Shown here: piece by piece, positions 15,656 to 24,573 of the stretch
Layout: each line of letters opens with the position of its first letter
Position numbering within the stretch: position 1 is the first letter of the stretch
Assembly (NCBI RefSeq): GCF_000820105.1
Contig: NZ_CDDB01000033.1
Coordinates: forward strand, 22,819 to 86,818
Direction of reading: 5' to 3'
Origin: Aeromonas schubertii
GTDB lineage: Bacteria > Pseudomonadota > Gammaproteobacteria > Enterobacterales > Aeromonadaceae
DNA length: 64,000 nucleotides
Made by a program: the position numbers and the translations under genes
Notes under the pieces: generated by a model
Seen by the model: only the letters and a program-made list of their open reading frames with translations
What the model was told of the DNA's origin: nothing
Databases searched by the model: none

Positions 15656-18600
15656 TTAGGGGGTGGGCTCTCCCTCGAGCAGGGCCAGAGCCTCCTCGAT
15701 GGCGGCGTCGAGCTGGGGATCGCGCCCGGCCAGCAGATCCGCCGGGGTATAGCGCACCAGCCGGTCCGGCTGCTGCTCCCGATTCTCGTAGAGGGTGCCG
15801 TCGGGTGCGCGCAGGGCCAGGCTCGGAATGCCGTATTCGAGCCCGGGAATGAGGCGCGAGCTGTGGTTGTAGACCATGGTGCCGGTGCCGGGTATCGGCT
15901 CACCCACCACGGGACCCAGCTTGAGGGCCTGGTAGTAGCGGGGGAAGGCGGAGCCCTCCGAGTAACTGGCGGCATTGGCCAGCACCAGGCTCGGCTTGGT
16001 CCACTGACGGGTGGCCGAGTCCGGGGCTCCCTTGCCGGCACGCGGCCAGCTGCTCGCCATCCCCTGCTGCTCCCCGTTGCCGGAGAGGAACTCCACCAGG
16101 GTATTGGCCAGATAGCCTCCCTTGTTGAAGCGCACGTCGACGATCAGGGCCTGGCGGCTGCGCTCGCGTCCCAACACCTGGGCGACCACATCCGCATAGA
16201 CGGCGGCATTCATCTCGGGGACATAGACGTAGCCGATGCGGCCCTGGCTCTGGCGTTCCACATAGGCCCGGCGTCGCTCGCCCCACTGGGCCAGGATAAG
16301 CGACATCTCCTGCTCCAGACCCATGGCCGTCACCTCGGCCTGCAGCGGCTCCTCGCCACGCTGCAGGGTCAGTTGCAGCCGCTGTCCGGCCCTGTGGTTG
16401 AGGGCCTGATCCAGGGCCGGCAGGTTCTCGATGGCGACACCGTCGATGGCCACCAGACGATCGCCGACGGCGACCTCGCTCTCCATGTCGAGAGGGCCGC
16501 CCGGCAACAGGGCGGCGAGCTCCAACCCCTGCTTCTGTTCACGCCACACGGCCCCCAGGCTGGCGCTCTCGTCGCCGCCGGCCGGGGCCGGGGGAATGCC
16601 CCAGGTGTGGGAGACGTTGAGCTCACCCGCCAGCTCTCCGAGCAGGGTGGCGAAGTCGGTCGGGTTACCGATGGAGGGAAGGAAGCGGCGATAGTCGCGC
16701 ACATAGTCGTCCCACTTCACCCCGTTCATGGCGGGGTCGTAAAACTCGCTGCGGGTGAGGCGGGCAATCTGATCGAAGCTGGCGCTCATCAGGCTTTGCC
16801 ACTCCTGCTCCTGCTGCAGAGTGAAGCCGATCTGTTCCGCTTGCCCGGAGTCGAGGGGGATGCGGGTGAGGGTGCCATCTCCAATCAGGATGGCGTGGGT
16901 TCCTTCCCGGTCCAGGCTGGCCAGGGCGGGGCCCGGCTGATCCTCGAACAGGGGGTGGCGCTCCCCGGAGGCGATATCCAGGGCGTAGCCACGGATCACC
17001 GGATCCGGACCATCCAGATACTCTTCGGTGATGTAACGCAGCTCTCCCCCCCTGAGCTGGCTGGCCAGCAGGGTGCCGGAGAGGGGGTGCAGCAAGGCCT
17101 CTCTATGGTCGAGGCGCTGGCTGTCGAAGGGGTAACCCTGCTTGGGCGGCTCTCGTTCGGCCAGGGCATCGGCACGGGCCTCGCGGCTGCTGTAGAGACC
17201 GAGCAGGGTGCGGCCGACCGGTTCGCCGTCGGCGTCGAGCAGGCCATAGCGGGCCGACTGCCAATAGAGGATGCCTCCCTCCTCGCTCCAGGCCGGCTCC
17301 TCGTCCAGATAGCCGTTCTGGCTGACGTTGACCGGTTTGGTTCCGGGCTTGGCGAGGTCCAGCACCGCCACCTCCTGCTGGGCCGAGTCCGGCTGCAGGG
17401 TCACGGCCAACTGCTGGCCCGAGGGGGAGAAGGCGAGGCTGATGCTGTGCCTGAACGGGTTGGCCTCGGGACCGAGCAGCTCCCTCTTTTTCCCGCTCTC
17501 GAGCTCGAGCAGCCAGATTGCCTGACCGTCGACCACGAAGGCCACCCGCTTGCCATCGCGGCTCAGGGTGGGCCGGCTGATGGCCTGTCCCGGCAGGATC
17601 AGCAGCTCCTCTTCGTGGAGGGCGCCGGGGGCGCTCAGGGGGCGATCGGGCTCGGCGCTCTCGAGGCGATAGAGGGCGGCGGCTCCGTTTCGTTCGCTCA
17701 GAAAGAGGATGGCGGAACGATCCGGCAGATAGAGGGGGGCGCTCTCCTCGCTGGGGGTGCGGGTGAGGGGGCGGCTGCTCCCCTTGCCGAGATCGACGGC
17801 GAAGAGATCCCCCCCGGCGACCAGTACCGCCTCTTCTCCCTGTGGGCTCACCACGGCCTCATCCGCCTGGGTGAGGAGGTGGGTGCGACGCAGGGGGGGC
17901 AGTCCTGCCTGCATGGTAAAGGCGAGGCGTTGTGGCTCGGTGGCGCCGGCGGGCAGGCGATAGAGTTCCCCCTGCCAGGACCAGGCGAGATCCCCGTTGT
18001 CGGCCTGGGTCAGTTGGCGCACCGGATGGCCGCGATAGTGGGTGAGCTGCTGCTCCTTGCCGCTGGCGAGATCGTGGCGCCAGACGTTGAAGTCGCCGCT
18101 GCGCTCGCTCAGATAGACGATCCCCTTGCCGTCCGGGCTCCACCAGGGGTCGCTGGCGGCGATGCGATCCTCGCTCAGTTGGCGTTGCTCACCGCCTTGC
18201 TGCAGCCAGATGCGGGAGACGGCGAAGGAGTGCTGGTGCTTGCGCCATGGCTGGTCGGCGCCGGGCATCTGGTAGACCAGATCCTGGCCGCGATAGCGGG
18301 CCTGCAGGGCGGGGAGGGGAAGATCCGCCGTGAGGGCGCCACCGCCGACGGGGGCCCGATAGAGGGCGCCGAAGCCGCCATCCAGGGCATAGAAATCCTG
18401 CTCCGGCAGGCCGGGGCGTTGGGAGGTGAGCACCACCTCGCGCCCGTCGGCGCTGAAGGTGAGGGGGCGGTCCGCACGGGAGTCGACGGTGAGGCGGGTC
18501 ATGGGGCCGCCGGCGGCCGCCATCACATAGACATCGTCATTGCCGTAGAGATCGGCGGCGAAGGCGATCTGCTTTCCATCCGGTGACCAGACCGGGGAGT

Positions 18601-18799
18601 GGCTCAGGTAGTCGCTGCCGGTCAGGGGGGTGGCCGCCCCTCCGCTGCCGGGGGCGATGAAGAGGCGCCCCTGCCAGGTAAACAGGATGTGGCTGCCATC
18701 CGGGGAGAGGGCCGGCTGGCGCAGCCAGAGCGGATCGGCACCCTGCGCGGCAGCGGCGCACAGCAGCAGGGTGAGTGGCAGGGTTCGCAACGAAAGCAT
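15656..18799 (-). CDS. Tricorn-like protease (S41 family), exported
   Basis: A 1047-residue protein with a signal peptide (MLSLRTLPLTLLLCAAAAQG), so periplasmic. The first half is a run of WD/TolB-type beta-propeller repeats (LSPDGSHILF, WSPDGKQIAF, WSPDGKGIVYLSE); then come a PDZ-like domain (VGDRLVAIDGVAIENLPAL) and a C-terminal S41 core with RQALIVDVRFNKGG and a serine in ASYSEGSAFPRYYQ at the tricorn nucleophile position, then VVGEPIPGTGT. The ATG at 18799 is preferred over 18823 because AGGAG precedes it and the signal peptide starts there. Tricorn degrades peptides released by larger proteases; here a role in periplasmic turnover is inferred. Confidence 0.87.
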   Translation of the reverse strand: MLSLRTLPLTLLLCAAAAQGADPLWLRQPALSPDGSHILFTWQGRLFIAPGSGGAATPLTGSDYLSHSPVWSPDGKQIAFAADLYGNDDVYVMAAAGGPMTRLTVDSRADRPLTFSADGREVVLTSQRPGLPEQDFYALDGGFGALYRAPVGGGALTADLPLPALQARYRGQDLVYQMPGADQPWRKHQHSFAVSRIWLQQGGEQRQLSEDRIAASDPWWSPDGKGIVYLSERSGDFNVWRHDLASGKEQQLTHYRGHPVRQLTQADNGDLAWSWQGELYRLPAGATEPQRLAFTMQAGLPPLRRTHLLTQADEAVVSPQGEEAVLVAGGDLFAVDLGKGSSRPLTRTPSEESAPLYLPDRSAILFLSERNGAAALYRLESAEPDRPLSAPGALHEEELLILPGQAISRPTLSRDGKRVAFVVDGQAIWLLELESGKKRELLGPEANPFRHSISLAFSPSGQQLAVTLQPDSAQQEVAVLDLAKPGTKPVNVSQNGYLDEEPAWSEEGGILYWQSARYGLLDADGEPVGRTLLGLYSSREARADALAEREPPKQGYPFDSQRLDHREALLHPLSGTLLASQLRGGELRYITEEYLDGPDPVIRGYALDIASGERHPLFEDQPGPALASLDREGTHAILIGDGTLTRIPLDSGQAEQIGFTLQQEQEWQSLMSASFDQIARLTRSEFYDPAMNGVKWDDYVRDYRRFLPSIGNPTDFATLLGELAGELNVSHTWGIPPAPAGGDESASLGAVWREQKQGLELAALLPGGPLDMESEVAVGDRLVAIDGVAIENLPALDQALNHRAGQRLQLTLQRGEEPLQAEVTAMGLEQEMSLILAQWGERRRAYVERQSQGRIGYVYVPEMNAAVYADVVAQVLGRERSRQALIVDVRFNKGGYLANTLVEFLSGNGEQQGMASSWPRAGKGAPDSATRQWTKPSLVLANAASYSEGSAFPRYYQALKLGPVVGEPIPGTGTMVYNHSSRLIPGLEYGIPSLALRAPDGTLYENREQQPDRLVRYTPADLLAGRDPQLDAAIEEALALLEGEPTP

Positions 18800-18945
18800 G
18801 CTGGCTCCTTGAGGGACATTCACCGGTCATTATGGCCCACTCACAAGGCCGGCTTCCACCCCGACTTGTTGAAGTTATCTTATTGTTTTATAACTCTATT
18901 GTGAGCATAACTCCCCCCGCTTGAGGAATTGTTCACGCGCCCGTA

Positions 18946-18973
18946 TTGAGTATTGGCGGCGATCAAATATGAT
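18946..18973 (+). promoter_or_regulatory. Candidate sigma-70 promoter for L,D-transpeptidase
   Basis: TTGAGT, 16 bases, TATGAT, ending 82 bases before the ATG at 19056. A second possible promoter (TTGTTG, 17 bases, TATAAC) lies at 18866-18894. Neither has been mapped. Confidence 0.45.
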
Positions 18974-19055
18974 GTCGCACGCCGCGCTCTGACTGGCGTC
19001 GCGATTTGGATGATCATTGAGAGAGCAGCCGTGAAGAGGCTGTCCGAGGGATGGA

Positions 19056-19532
19056 ATGAGAGCAGTATTGATGTGTCTGCTGGCCCTGTGGCCGGCCCTG
19101 AGTATGGCTTCCCTGTCGGCGGACATGGTGGTGGTCCACAAGTCCCGCTATAGCCTGACCCTGATGAAGGATGGCAAGGAGGTCAAACGCTACTGGATCG
19201 CCCTCGGCCCGGCGCCGGTGGGGCACAAGCAGCGCGAGGGGGATCAGCGTACTCCCGAGGGGCGCTATCTGCTCGACTACAAGAAGACCAACTCCGGTTT
19301 CTACAAGGCGATTCACGTCAGTTATCCAAACCTGGACGACCTGGCCAATGCCAAGGAGAAAGGGATCAGCCCGGGTGGCATGATCATGATCCACGGCCAA
19401 CGCAACAGCTGGGGTAGCCCGGCGGTGCAGCGCTCCAACTGGACCAATGGCTGTATCGCCCTGCTCAACCACGACATGGATGAGGTGTGGAACGCGGTGC
19501 AGCCCGGTACTCCCATCGTCATCTACCCCTGA
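19056..19532 (+). CDS. L,D-transpeptidase family (YkuD) protein
   Basis: A 158-residue exported protein with signal peptide ending near SMA/SLS. The YkuD catalytic signature is present as MIHGQ (His113) and, 20 residues on, NWTNGCIAL (Cys133), the variant seen in YafK-like members. These enzymes cross-link or trim peptidoglycan or act on peptidoglycan-linked lipoproteins through the catalytic cysteine. No LysM or peptidoglycan-binding domain is present. An inverted repeat follows the stop. Exact reaction unknown. Confidence 0.85.
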   Translation: MRAVLMCLLALWPALSMASLSADMVVVHKSRYSLTLMKDGKEVKRYWIALGPAPVGHKQREGDQRTPEGRYLLDYKKTNSGFYKAIHVSYPNLDDLANAKEKGISPGGMIMIHGQRNSWGSPAVQRSNWTNGCIALLNHDMDEVWNAVQPGTPIVIYP

Positions 19533-19543
19533 TGTGATCCAGG

Positions 19544-19574
19544 ATGGCGGATTTCCTTCTGTGAAATCCGCCAT
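19544..19574. other. Perfect 11-base inverted repeat
   Basis: ATGGCGGATTT and AAATCCGCCAT around a 9-base spacer, between the L,D-transpeptidase stop and yjjI. It has no T run of terminator quality (ATTGACACCTTTTC follows). It may be a weak terminator or an operator for yjjI. Confidence 0.5.
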
Positions 19575-19646
19575 TGACACCTTTTCCCTTCATAGTAGGC
19601 ATACAAAGAGAGAGGATACCTCGGTTCCAACTGCGGGAGTCGTATC

Positions 19647-21173
19647 ATGTCCTTTATCGAGCAGTGCCGGCGCATCGTGCGCGATCCTCATCTCTCTGCG
19701 GCCCAGAAGGCCCGTCTGCTCTCGCTGGAGGCGGAGAATGCCCTCCCTTATCCGGATCTGCCCGAGCAGGTCAGGATCGCCCGGGATGAGGGGGTCATCT
19801 GCGACATGTTCGAGGGGCACGCCCCCTACAAGCCCCGTTATGTGCTGCCCGATTACGAGCGCTTCCTGGCCCAGGGCTCCCGCTGGCTGGAGCTCTCCCC
19901 CCCGAAGGACTTTGACGAGGCACTCGAGGCCCTGCGGATCCTCTATCATCACGTCCCCTCGGTCACCGCCATGCCGGTCTGGCTGGGGCGACTCGATCGG
20001 CTGCTGCTCCCCTTCATCGGCGGGATCGATGAGGAGACCCTCTATCGCAAGCTGAAGGCCTTCTGGATCTATCTGGATCGGGTTCTCCCCGACGCCTTCA
20101 TGCACGTCAATATCGGCCCCGACGACAACCCCGTCTGCCGCTTGCTGCTGCGCATCGATGGCGAGCTGGCCCAGGTGGCCCCCAACCTCACCCTCTTCTG
20201 GGATCCCGAGCTGACGCCGGACTCCCTGTTGCTGCAGGCCGCCGGTAACATCACCACCACCGGCAAGCCCCATATCGCCAACTATCCCCTCCATCGGGGG
20301 GCCTTCGATCGGCTCGGCGTGGGTATCGTCAGCTGCTACAACGCCCTGCCCATCGCCGGTGGTGCCAACACCCTGGTGCGCCTCAATCTCAAGGCGGTGG
20401 CCGAGCGCAGCCGGGATCTGGAGCACTTCATCGGTGAGCAGCTGCCCCGCTACTGCGAGCTGATGTCCCGGCTTATCGAGGCTCGCAGTCACTTCCTGCA
20501 TCAAGAATCGGGCTTCTTCGAAAGCTTCCTGGTGAGCGAGGGGCTGATCCGCGAGGATCGCTTCGTGCCCATGTTCGGCATCTACGCCATGGCCGAGGCG
20601 GTCAACCTGCTGCTCGAGAAGAGCGGCTTGCCCGGCCGTTACGGTCAGGACGAGGGGGCCAACCGGCTGGGGCACCGCATCTCGGCCACCCTGGCCAGCT
20701 TCGTGCAGGGGCGCGAATTTACCCATGCCTGGCAGGGGCGGGCTCTGCTCCACGCACAGGGGGGGCTCAGCGTTGACACGGGTACCACGCCCGGAGTGCG
20801 GATCCCCTACGGGGAGGAGCCGGATCCCGCCAGCCACCTGCTGGCCCTGGCCCCGCACCACGGCTACTACCCCTCTGGGATCAGCGAGATCCTGACCCTG
20901 GATCCCACCATACGCAGCAATCCCCGGGCCCTGGTGCAGCTCTGCAAGGGGGGCTTTGCCCTGGGGCTACGGGAGTTCACCGCCAACGTACAGGGCAACG
21001 ATCTGATGCGGGTCACCGGCTATATGGTGAAGCTCTCCGACATCGGCAGCCATGCAGAGTCGGGATCGCGCACTAACACCACGGCCCTGGGGGCCGAGGC
21101 GGCCGAGAACACCGGCATACTGGGGCGCCAACCCAGGGTGGTGAGTCATGAGCAGCTTGCGGGTCAGCGTTAG
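19647..21173 (+). CDS. yjjI: Glycyl radical enzyme, YjjI family
   Basis: A 508-residue glycyl radical enzyme (DUF3029/YjjI type). The radical motif RVTGYMV places the radical at about Gly458, and a cysteine at about 230 (GIVSCYNALPIAGG) is the likely thiyl residue. Unlike pyruvate formate-lyase it is short, as YjjI proteins are. The start has GGGAG 10 bases upstream. It overlaps the activase gene by 26 bases, so the two form one unit. Glycyl radical enzymes are oxygen sensitive and function anaerobically; the YjjI substrate is not established to my knowledge. Confidence 0.92.
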   Translation: MSFIEQCRRIVRDPHLSAAQKARLLSLEAENALPYPDLPEQVRIARDEGVICDMFEGHAPYKPRYVLPDYERFLAQGSRWLELSPPKDFDEALEALRILYHHVPSVTAMPVWLGRLDRLLLPFIGGIDEETLYRKLKAFWIYLDRVLPDAFMHVNIGPDDNPVCRLLLRIDGELAQVAPNLTLFWDPELTPDSLLLQAAGNITTTGKPHIANYPLHRGAFDRLGVGIVSCYNALPIAGGANTLVRLNLKAVAERSRDLEHFIGEQLPRYCELMSRLIEARSHFLHQESGFFESFLVSEGLIREDRFVPMFGIYAMAEAVNLLLEKSGLPGRYGQDEGANRLGHRISATLASFVQGREFTHAWQGRALLHAQGGLSVDTGTTPGVRIPYGEEPDPASHLLALAPHHGYYPSGISEILTLDPTIRSNPRALVQLCKGGFALGLREFTANVQGNDLMRVTGYMVKLSDIGSHAESGSRTNTTALGAEAAENTGILGRQPRVVSHEQLAGQR

Positions 21174-22008
21174 TCGCCTGCTCACCTTCTCCTGTGTGGA
21201 TGGGCCGGGCAATCGCCTGGTCCTCTTCCTGCAAGGGTGCAACTTTCGTTGCCCCGCCTGTCACAATCCCCACACCATAGGGGAGTGCGATCACTGCGGT
21301 GACTGCCTGGCGGTCTGTCCGGGCGGAGCCCTGAGTCGGCAAGGGGAGAGGGTGGTCTGGGATGAGGCGCTCTGCACCCGGTGTGACGCCTGCCTCGATA
21401 TCTGCCCACGCAGTGCCAGCCCCAAGGTCAGCGAGATGTCGGTCGAGCAGGTGGTGGCTGTGGTGCGCCGCTATGCGCCCCTGCTCACCGGGATCACCGT
21501 CTCGGGTGGGGAGGCGACCCTGAGGCTCCCCTTCCTGGTGGCGCTCTTTGGCGCCATCAAGGGGGCGGCGGATCTGGCTCACCTCACCTGCCTGGTCGAC
21601 AGCAACGGCTTCCTGGCCGAGGCGGGCTGGCGGCGACTGTTGCCCGTCTGCGATGGTGTCATGGTCGATCTCAAGGGATGGAAGGAGTCGGTTCACCTCT
21701 CCCTGACCGGCCGCTCCCGTGAACGGGTACATGACTCCCTGCGCCTGCTGGCCCGGGCCGGCAAGCTGGCCGAGGTGCGGCTGCTGCATATTCCGGGGCG
21801 GAGCGATCTCCATGAGCACTGCGCCGAGCTGGCCGCCCTGCTGGCCGAGCTGGGGCCTGTGCCGGTGCGCATCAACGGCTTTCGCCACCACGGAGTGCGT
21901 GGGGAGGCGAGGCAGTGGCCCCGTGCCGGGCAGGAGCAACTGGAGCAGTTGGCGCAGGGGTTGCGAGACAGGGGTTGTCGCTCCCCCATCGCCTTGCCTG
22001 CCCTCTAA
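21148..22008 (+). CDS. yjjW: Glycyl radical enzyme activase, YjjW family
   Basis: A 286-residue radical-SAM protein. The CxxxCxxC cluster motif is Cys31, Cys35, Cys38 (GCNFRCPACHNP). Two ferredoxin-type clusters follow (CDHCGDCLAVCPGGA and CTRCDACLDICPRSA), then the GGEATL glycine-rich SAM-binding stretch. It generates the glycyl radical on its partner YjjI using SAM and reduced iron-sulfur clusters. The 26-base overlap with yjjI implies translational coupling. Confidence 0.92.
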   Translation: MSSLRVSVSRLLTFSCVDGPGNRLVLFLQGCNFRCPACHNPHTIGECDHCGDCLAVCPGGALSRQGERVVWDEALCTRCDACLDICPRSASPKVSEMSVEQVVAVVRRYAPLLTGITVSGGEATLRLPFLVALFGAIKGAADLAHLTCLVDSNGFLAEAGWRRLLPVCDGVMVDLKGWKESVHLSLTGRSRERVHDSLRLLARAGKLAEVRLLHIPGRSDLHEHCAELAALLAELGPVPVRINGFRHHGVRGEARQWPRAGQEQLEQLAQGLRDRGCRSPIALPAL

Positions 22009-22077
22009 CCCACCGTTCAGTGATTAGTTTGTCATTACCGGTTGTGCCGGTTCGGGGCTGTGCTACCGTGCCGCCCC

Positions 22078-23706
22078 ATGAGTTGCCACCGCCTCGCCCT
22101 GACACTGTTGCCCAGAGACCTCTCCCTGCCCCGGGCCAGGGGTGGCATCACCTTGCTGGTGTGGCTGCTGTGCCTGCTGGCGGGCAGCGGTTTGCAGCTG
22201 CGTCTCTATCTGGCAGAGACAGAGCAGACCCTGGAGGCGCGCTCCCGTCAGGCCATCGGGCTGCTGGATCGCATGCTCTCCTACGCCAACGTCACCAACC
22301 GTTCTCTCCTCGACGCCCCCTCTACTCCCTGTAGCCGCAAGGTGCAGGGCTGGCTACATACCCAGGTGGCTGCTGTACCCTTTGTGCGCACCTTGGGGTT
22401 CAACCAGAGGGGGCTGGGGTGTACCTCCATGGTTGGGGTGAGGGATCATCCCCCCCTCTGGGAGGGGGCGCGCCTCTCCCTGCTCCCGGCGGAGCGGGTC
22501 TTTCAGTCGAGACCCCTGCTGGTGCTGCGCGAGCGGCGAGGGGAGCGATCGGTCTTCAGCACCATCGACGGGGAGTATGTGCGGCAGATGCTGGGGCAGG
22601 CCGCCCGGGATGAGCTGCAGCTGTGGATGCGGGTGGGCGATCTCTGGTTTGACGGGGTGCACCTCTTCCATGTGCCGCCACTCGCCTTCGCCGGATGGGG
22701 CAAGCGCCAGACGCCGTCACGGCGCTATCCCTTCACCCTGTATGCCGGCTATCCGGCGCAGCCCCTCTGGTCGGCGCTCTGGAAACAGCGGCGATTCAAT
22801 CTGCTCCTGCAACTCGCCTTCTCGTGCGCCATGGCCTGGCTGACCTACTGGTTGCTGGGGCGCCCCCGCTCGCCCCAAGGGGAGCTGGCGCGGGCCATGC
22901 GGGCCCAGGAGTTTGTCCCCTATCTGCAGCCCCTGGTGGAGAGCCATTCCGGGCAAGTCGTGGGCGCCGAGGTGCTGATGCGCTGGTGTCACCCGGCCGA
23001 GGGGATCATTCCACCGGATCAATTCATTCCCCAGGCCGAGGCGTGTGGCCTCATCGTCCCCATGACGGCACAGCTGATGGAGCGGGTCGGTGAGGCGCTC
23101 GCCCACTGCCAGCACCAGCTGCCCCGGGGTTTTCACCTCGGGGTCAATATCACTCCCCGCCACTTCCAGGAGAGTGCCTTGCCGGAGCTCTGTCGGCGTC
23201 TTCTCGACCGCTTCGAGCCGGACCGCATCAGCCTGATCCTGGAGCTGACCGAGGGGGAGGAGCTGATCGATGACGCCCACACCCTGAGCGTGCTTGCACA
23301 GTTGCGCGCCATGGGGGTCAGGCTGGCCATCGATGACTTCGGCACCGGCTACTCCAGCCTCGCCTACCTGCAGCGCTTCAGGGTGGACTATCTCAAGATC
23401 GATCGCTCCTTCGTGCGCCACATGGGGAGTGAATCCCTCTCTGGCCACATAGTGGAGAGCGTGATCGATCTGGCCCGGCGGCTCGGTCTGGCCCTGGTGG
23501 CCGAGGGGGTAGAGCGGGAGGAGCAGGCGCGTTTCCTGCGAGAGCGTGGAGTGGGGCTGCTGCAGGGTTACCTCTATGGTCACCCCGAGCCCCTCTCGCG
23601 CTTTATCGGGTCGTCAGCTCGCTCGCCAGTTGCAGCAGACGCCGGCGCAGCCAGCCCATGGCCGGATCCTGACCGGCCGGGCCAAACCATACCAGAGAGT
23701 GGGTGA
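22078..23706 (+). CDS. CSS-EAL cyclic-di-GMP phosphodiesterase
   Basis: A 542-residue inner-membrane protein. An N-terminal helix (GGITLLVWLLCLLAGSG) and a second helix near residue 255 flank a periplasmic domain that contains TPCSR, fitting the redox-sensing CSS domain. The C-terminal EAL domain has AEVLMRW (EVL for EAL), NITPRHF, LELTEGEEL, DDFGTGYSSL and KIDRSFV, so the metal-binding residues appear intact and activity is expected. ATG 22078 was preferred to an upstream TTG at 22042; neither has a clear ribosome site. The final 104 bases overlap the convergent LysR gene. It may lower c-di-GMP available to the BcsA protein encoded 5 kb downstream. Confidence 0.85.
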   Translation: MSCHRLALTLLPRDLSLPRARGGITLLVWLLCLLAGSGLQLRLYLAETEQTLEARSRQAIGLLDRMLSYANVTNRSLLDAPSTPCSRKVQGWLHTQVAAVPFVRTLGFNQRGLGCTSMVGVRDHPPLWEGARLSLLPAERVFQSRPLLVLRERRGERSVFSTIDGEYVRQMLGQAARDELQLWMRVGDLWFDGVHLFHVPPLAFAGWGKRQTPSRRYPFTLYAGYPAQPLWSALWKQRRFNLLLQLAFSCAMAWLTYWLLGRPRSPQGELARAMRAQEFVPYLQPLVESHSGQVVGAEVLMRWCHPAEGIIPPDQFIPQAEACGLIVPMTAQLMERVGEALAHCQHQLPRGFHLGVNITPRHFQESALPELCRRLLDRFEPDRISLILELTEGEELIDDAHTLSVLAQLRAMGVRLAIDDFGTGYSSLAYLQRFRVDYLKIDRSFVRHMGSESLSGHIVESVIDLARRLGLALVAEGVEREEQARFLRERGVGLLQGYLYGHPEPLSRFIGSSARSPVAADAGAASPWPDPDRPGQTIPESG

Positions 23707-24529
23707 CGGCGCCGTATTCGAAGGGGACCGGGCGACTGACCAGCCCCAGGTGAGCGGCGCAGGCCTCGGCCCAGCCCTGGGAGCAGGTGAGCACCAGGTC
23801 GCTGTGGCGGCAGAGGGCGGCGGCGCTGCCAAAGTCGGGCAGGGTAGCACCGATGCGGCGCTGCACCTGGAGCTGGGCCAGTTGCTGCTCGAAGAAGGGG
23901 ATGGCCAGCTCCTCGTCACGGATGGCGATATGGCGCCAGCTCAGGTAGGTGTCCAGCCCCCAGGGCTGCGCCAGAGCCGGGTGGCCGGGGCGTAGCAGGC
24001 AGATGAGGCGGTCCTCGCACAGGGTCTCCCACTCGAGGCCCGGGTGGCGGGGCTGGCTCTGATCGTGGGGCAGGATGACGAAATCGAGTCGCCCCTGGGC
24101 CAGGGCATCGAGGCCGCGGGCCTCCTTGCTCCAGACTTCGGGCTCGAGACCGGGCACCTCCTCCATCAGGCGCCCCAGCAGGGGGCTGCCCAACCAGGCC
24201 AGGGAGCTCTCGCGCAGGGCGATACGAAGACGGCCCCGCCAGCTGGCGGGGTTGAACTCACCTTCCCCGAGCAGGGCGTTGAGATCGACCAGCAGCCGGT
24301 GCAGGCTGGGGCCGAGGCGCTCGGCGAAGGCGGTGGGGATCAGCTGGTTGCCCTGGCGATAGAGCAGCTGATCTCCCAGGGTCTCGCGCAACTGCCCCAG
24401 GGTCTTGCTCACCGCCGACGGGCTGGTGCACAGACGCTCGGCGGCCCGGGTGACACTGCGGGTGTCGAGCAGCATGTGCAGGGCCACCAGGTGGCGCACT
24501 CCGAGGCGCGAGAGGGCGATGAGATCCAT
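23603..24529 (-). CDS. LysR-family transcriptional regulator
   Basis: A 308-residue regulator with the N-terminal LysR helix-turn-helix (LVALHMLLDTRSVTRAAERL, then TSPSAVSKTLGQLRETLGD) and a periplasmic-binding-protein-like effector domain. GGAG precedes the ATG. It follows the aromatic aminotransferase on the same strand, separated by a hairpin, and its 3' end overlaps the EAL gene by 104 bases on the opposite strand. The regulated genes are unknown. Confidence 0.88.
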   Translation of the reverse strand: MDLIALSRLGVRHLVALHMLLDTRSVTRAAERLCTSPSAVSKTLGQLRETLGDQLLYRQGNQLIPTAFAERLGPSLHRLLVDLNALLGEGEFNPASWRGRLRIALRESSLAWLGSPLLGRLMEEVPGLEPEVWSKEARGLDALAQGRLDFVILPHDQSQPRHPGLEWETLCEDRLICLLRPGHPALAQPWGLDTYLSWRHIAIRDEELAIPFFEQQLAQLQVQRRIGATLPDFGSAAALCRHSDLVLTCSQGWAEACAAHLGLVSRPVPFEYGAVTHSLVWFGPAGQDPAMGWLRRRLLQLASELTTR

Positions 24530-24547
24530 GGGTGCTCCGAAAGCAAG

Positions 24548-24567
24548 ACCCCGCCGGGGCGGGGTCA
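24548..24567 (-). terminator. Terminator after aromatic aminotransferase
   Basis: GACCCCGCC and GGCGGGGTC form a GC-rich stem followed on the minus strand by TTGCTTTC. It separates the aminotransferase from the LysR gene. Confidence 0.65.
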
Positions 24568-24573
24568 GGGGGC

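Noticed and set aside
18896-19141. 81-codon frame on the minus strand before the tricorn-like gene
   Set aside because: It overlaps the start of the L,D-transpeptidase and its promoter region and has no domain.
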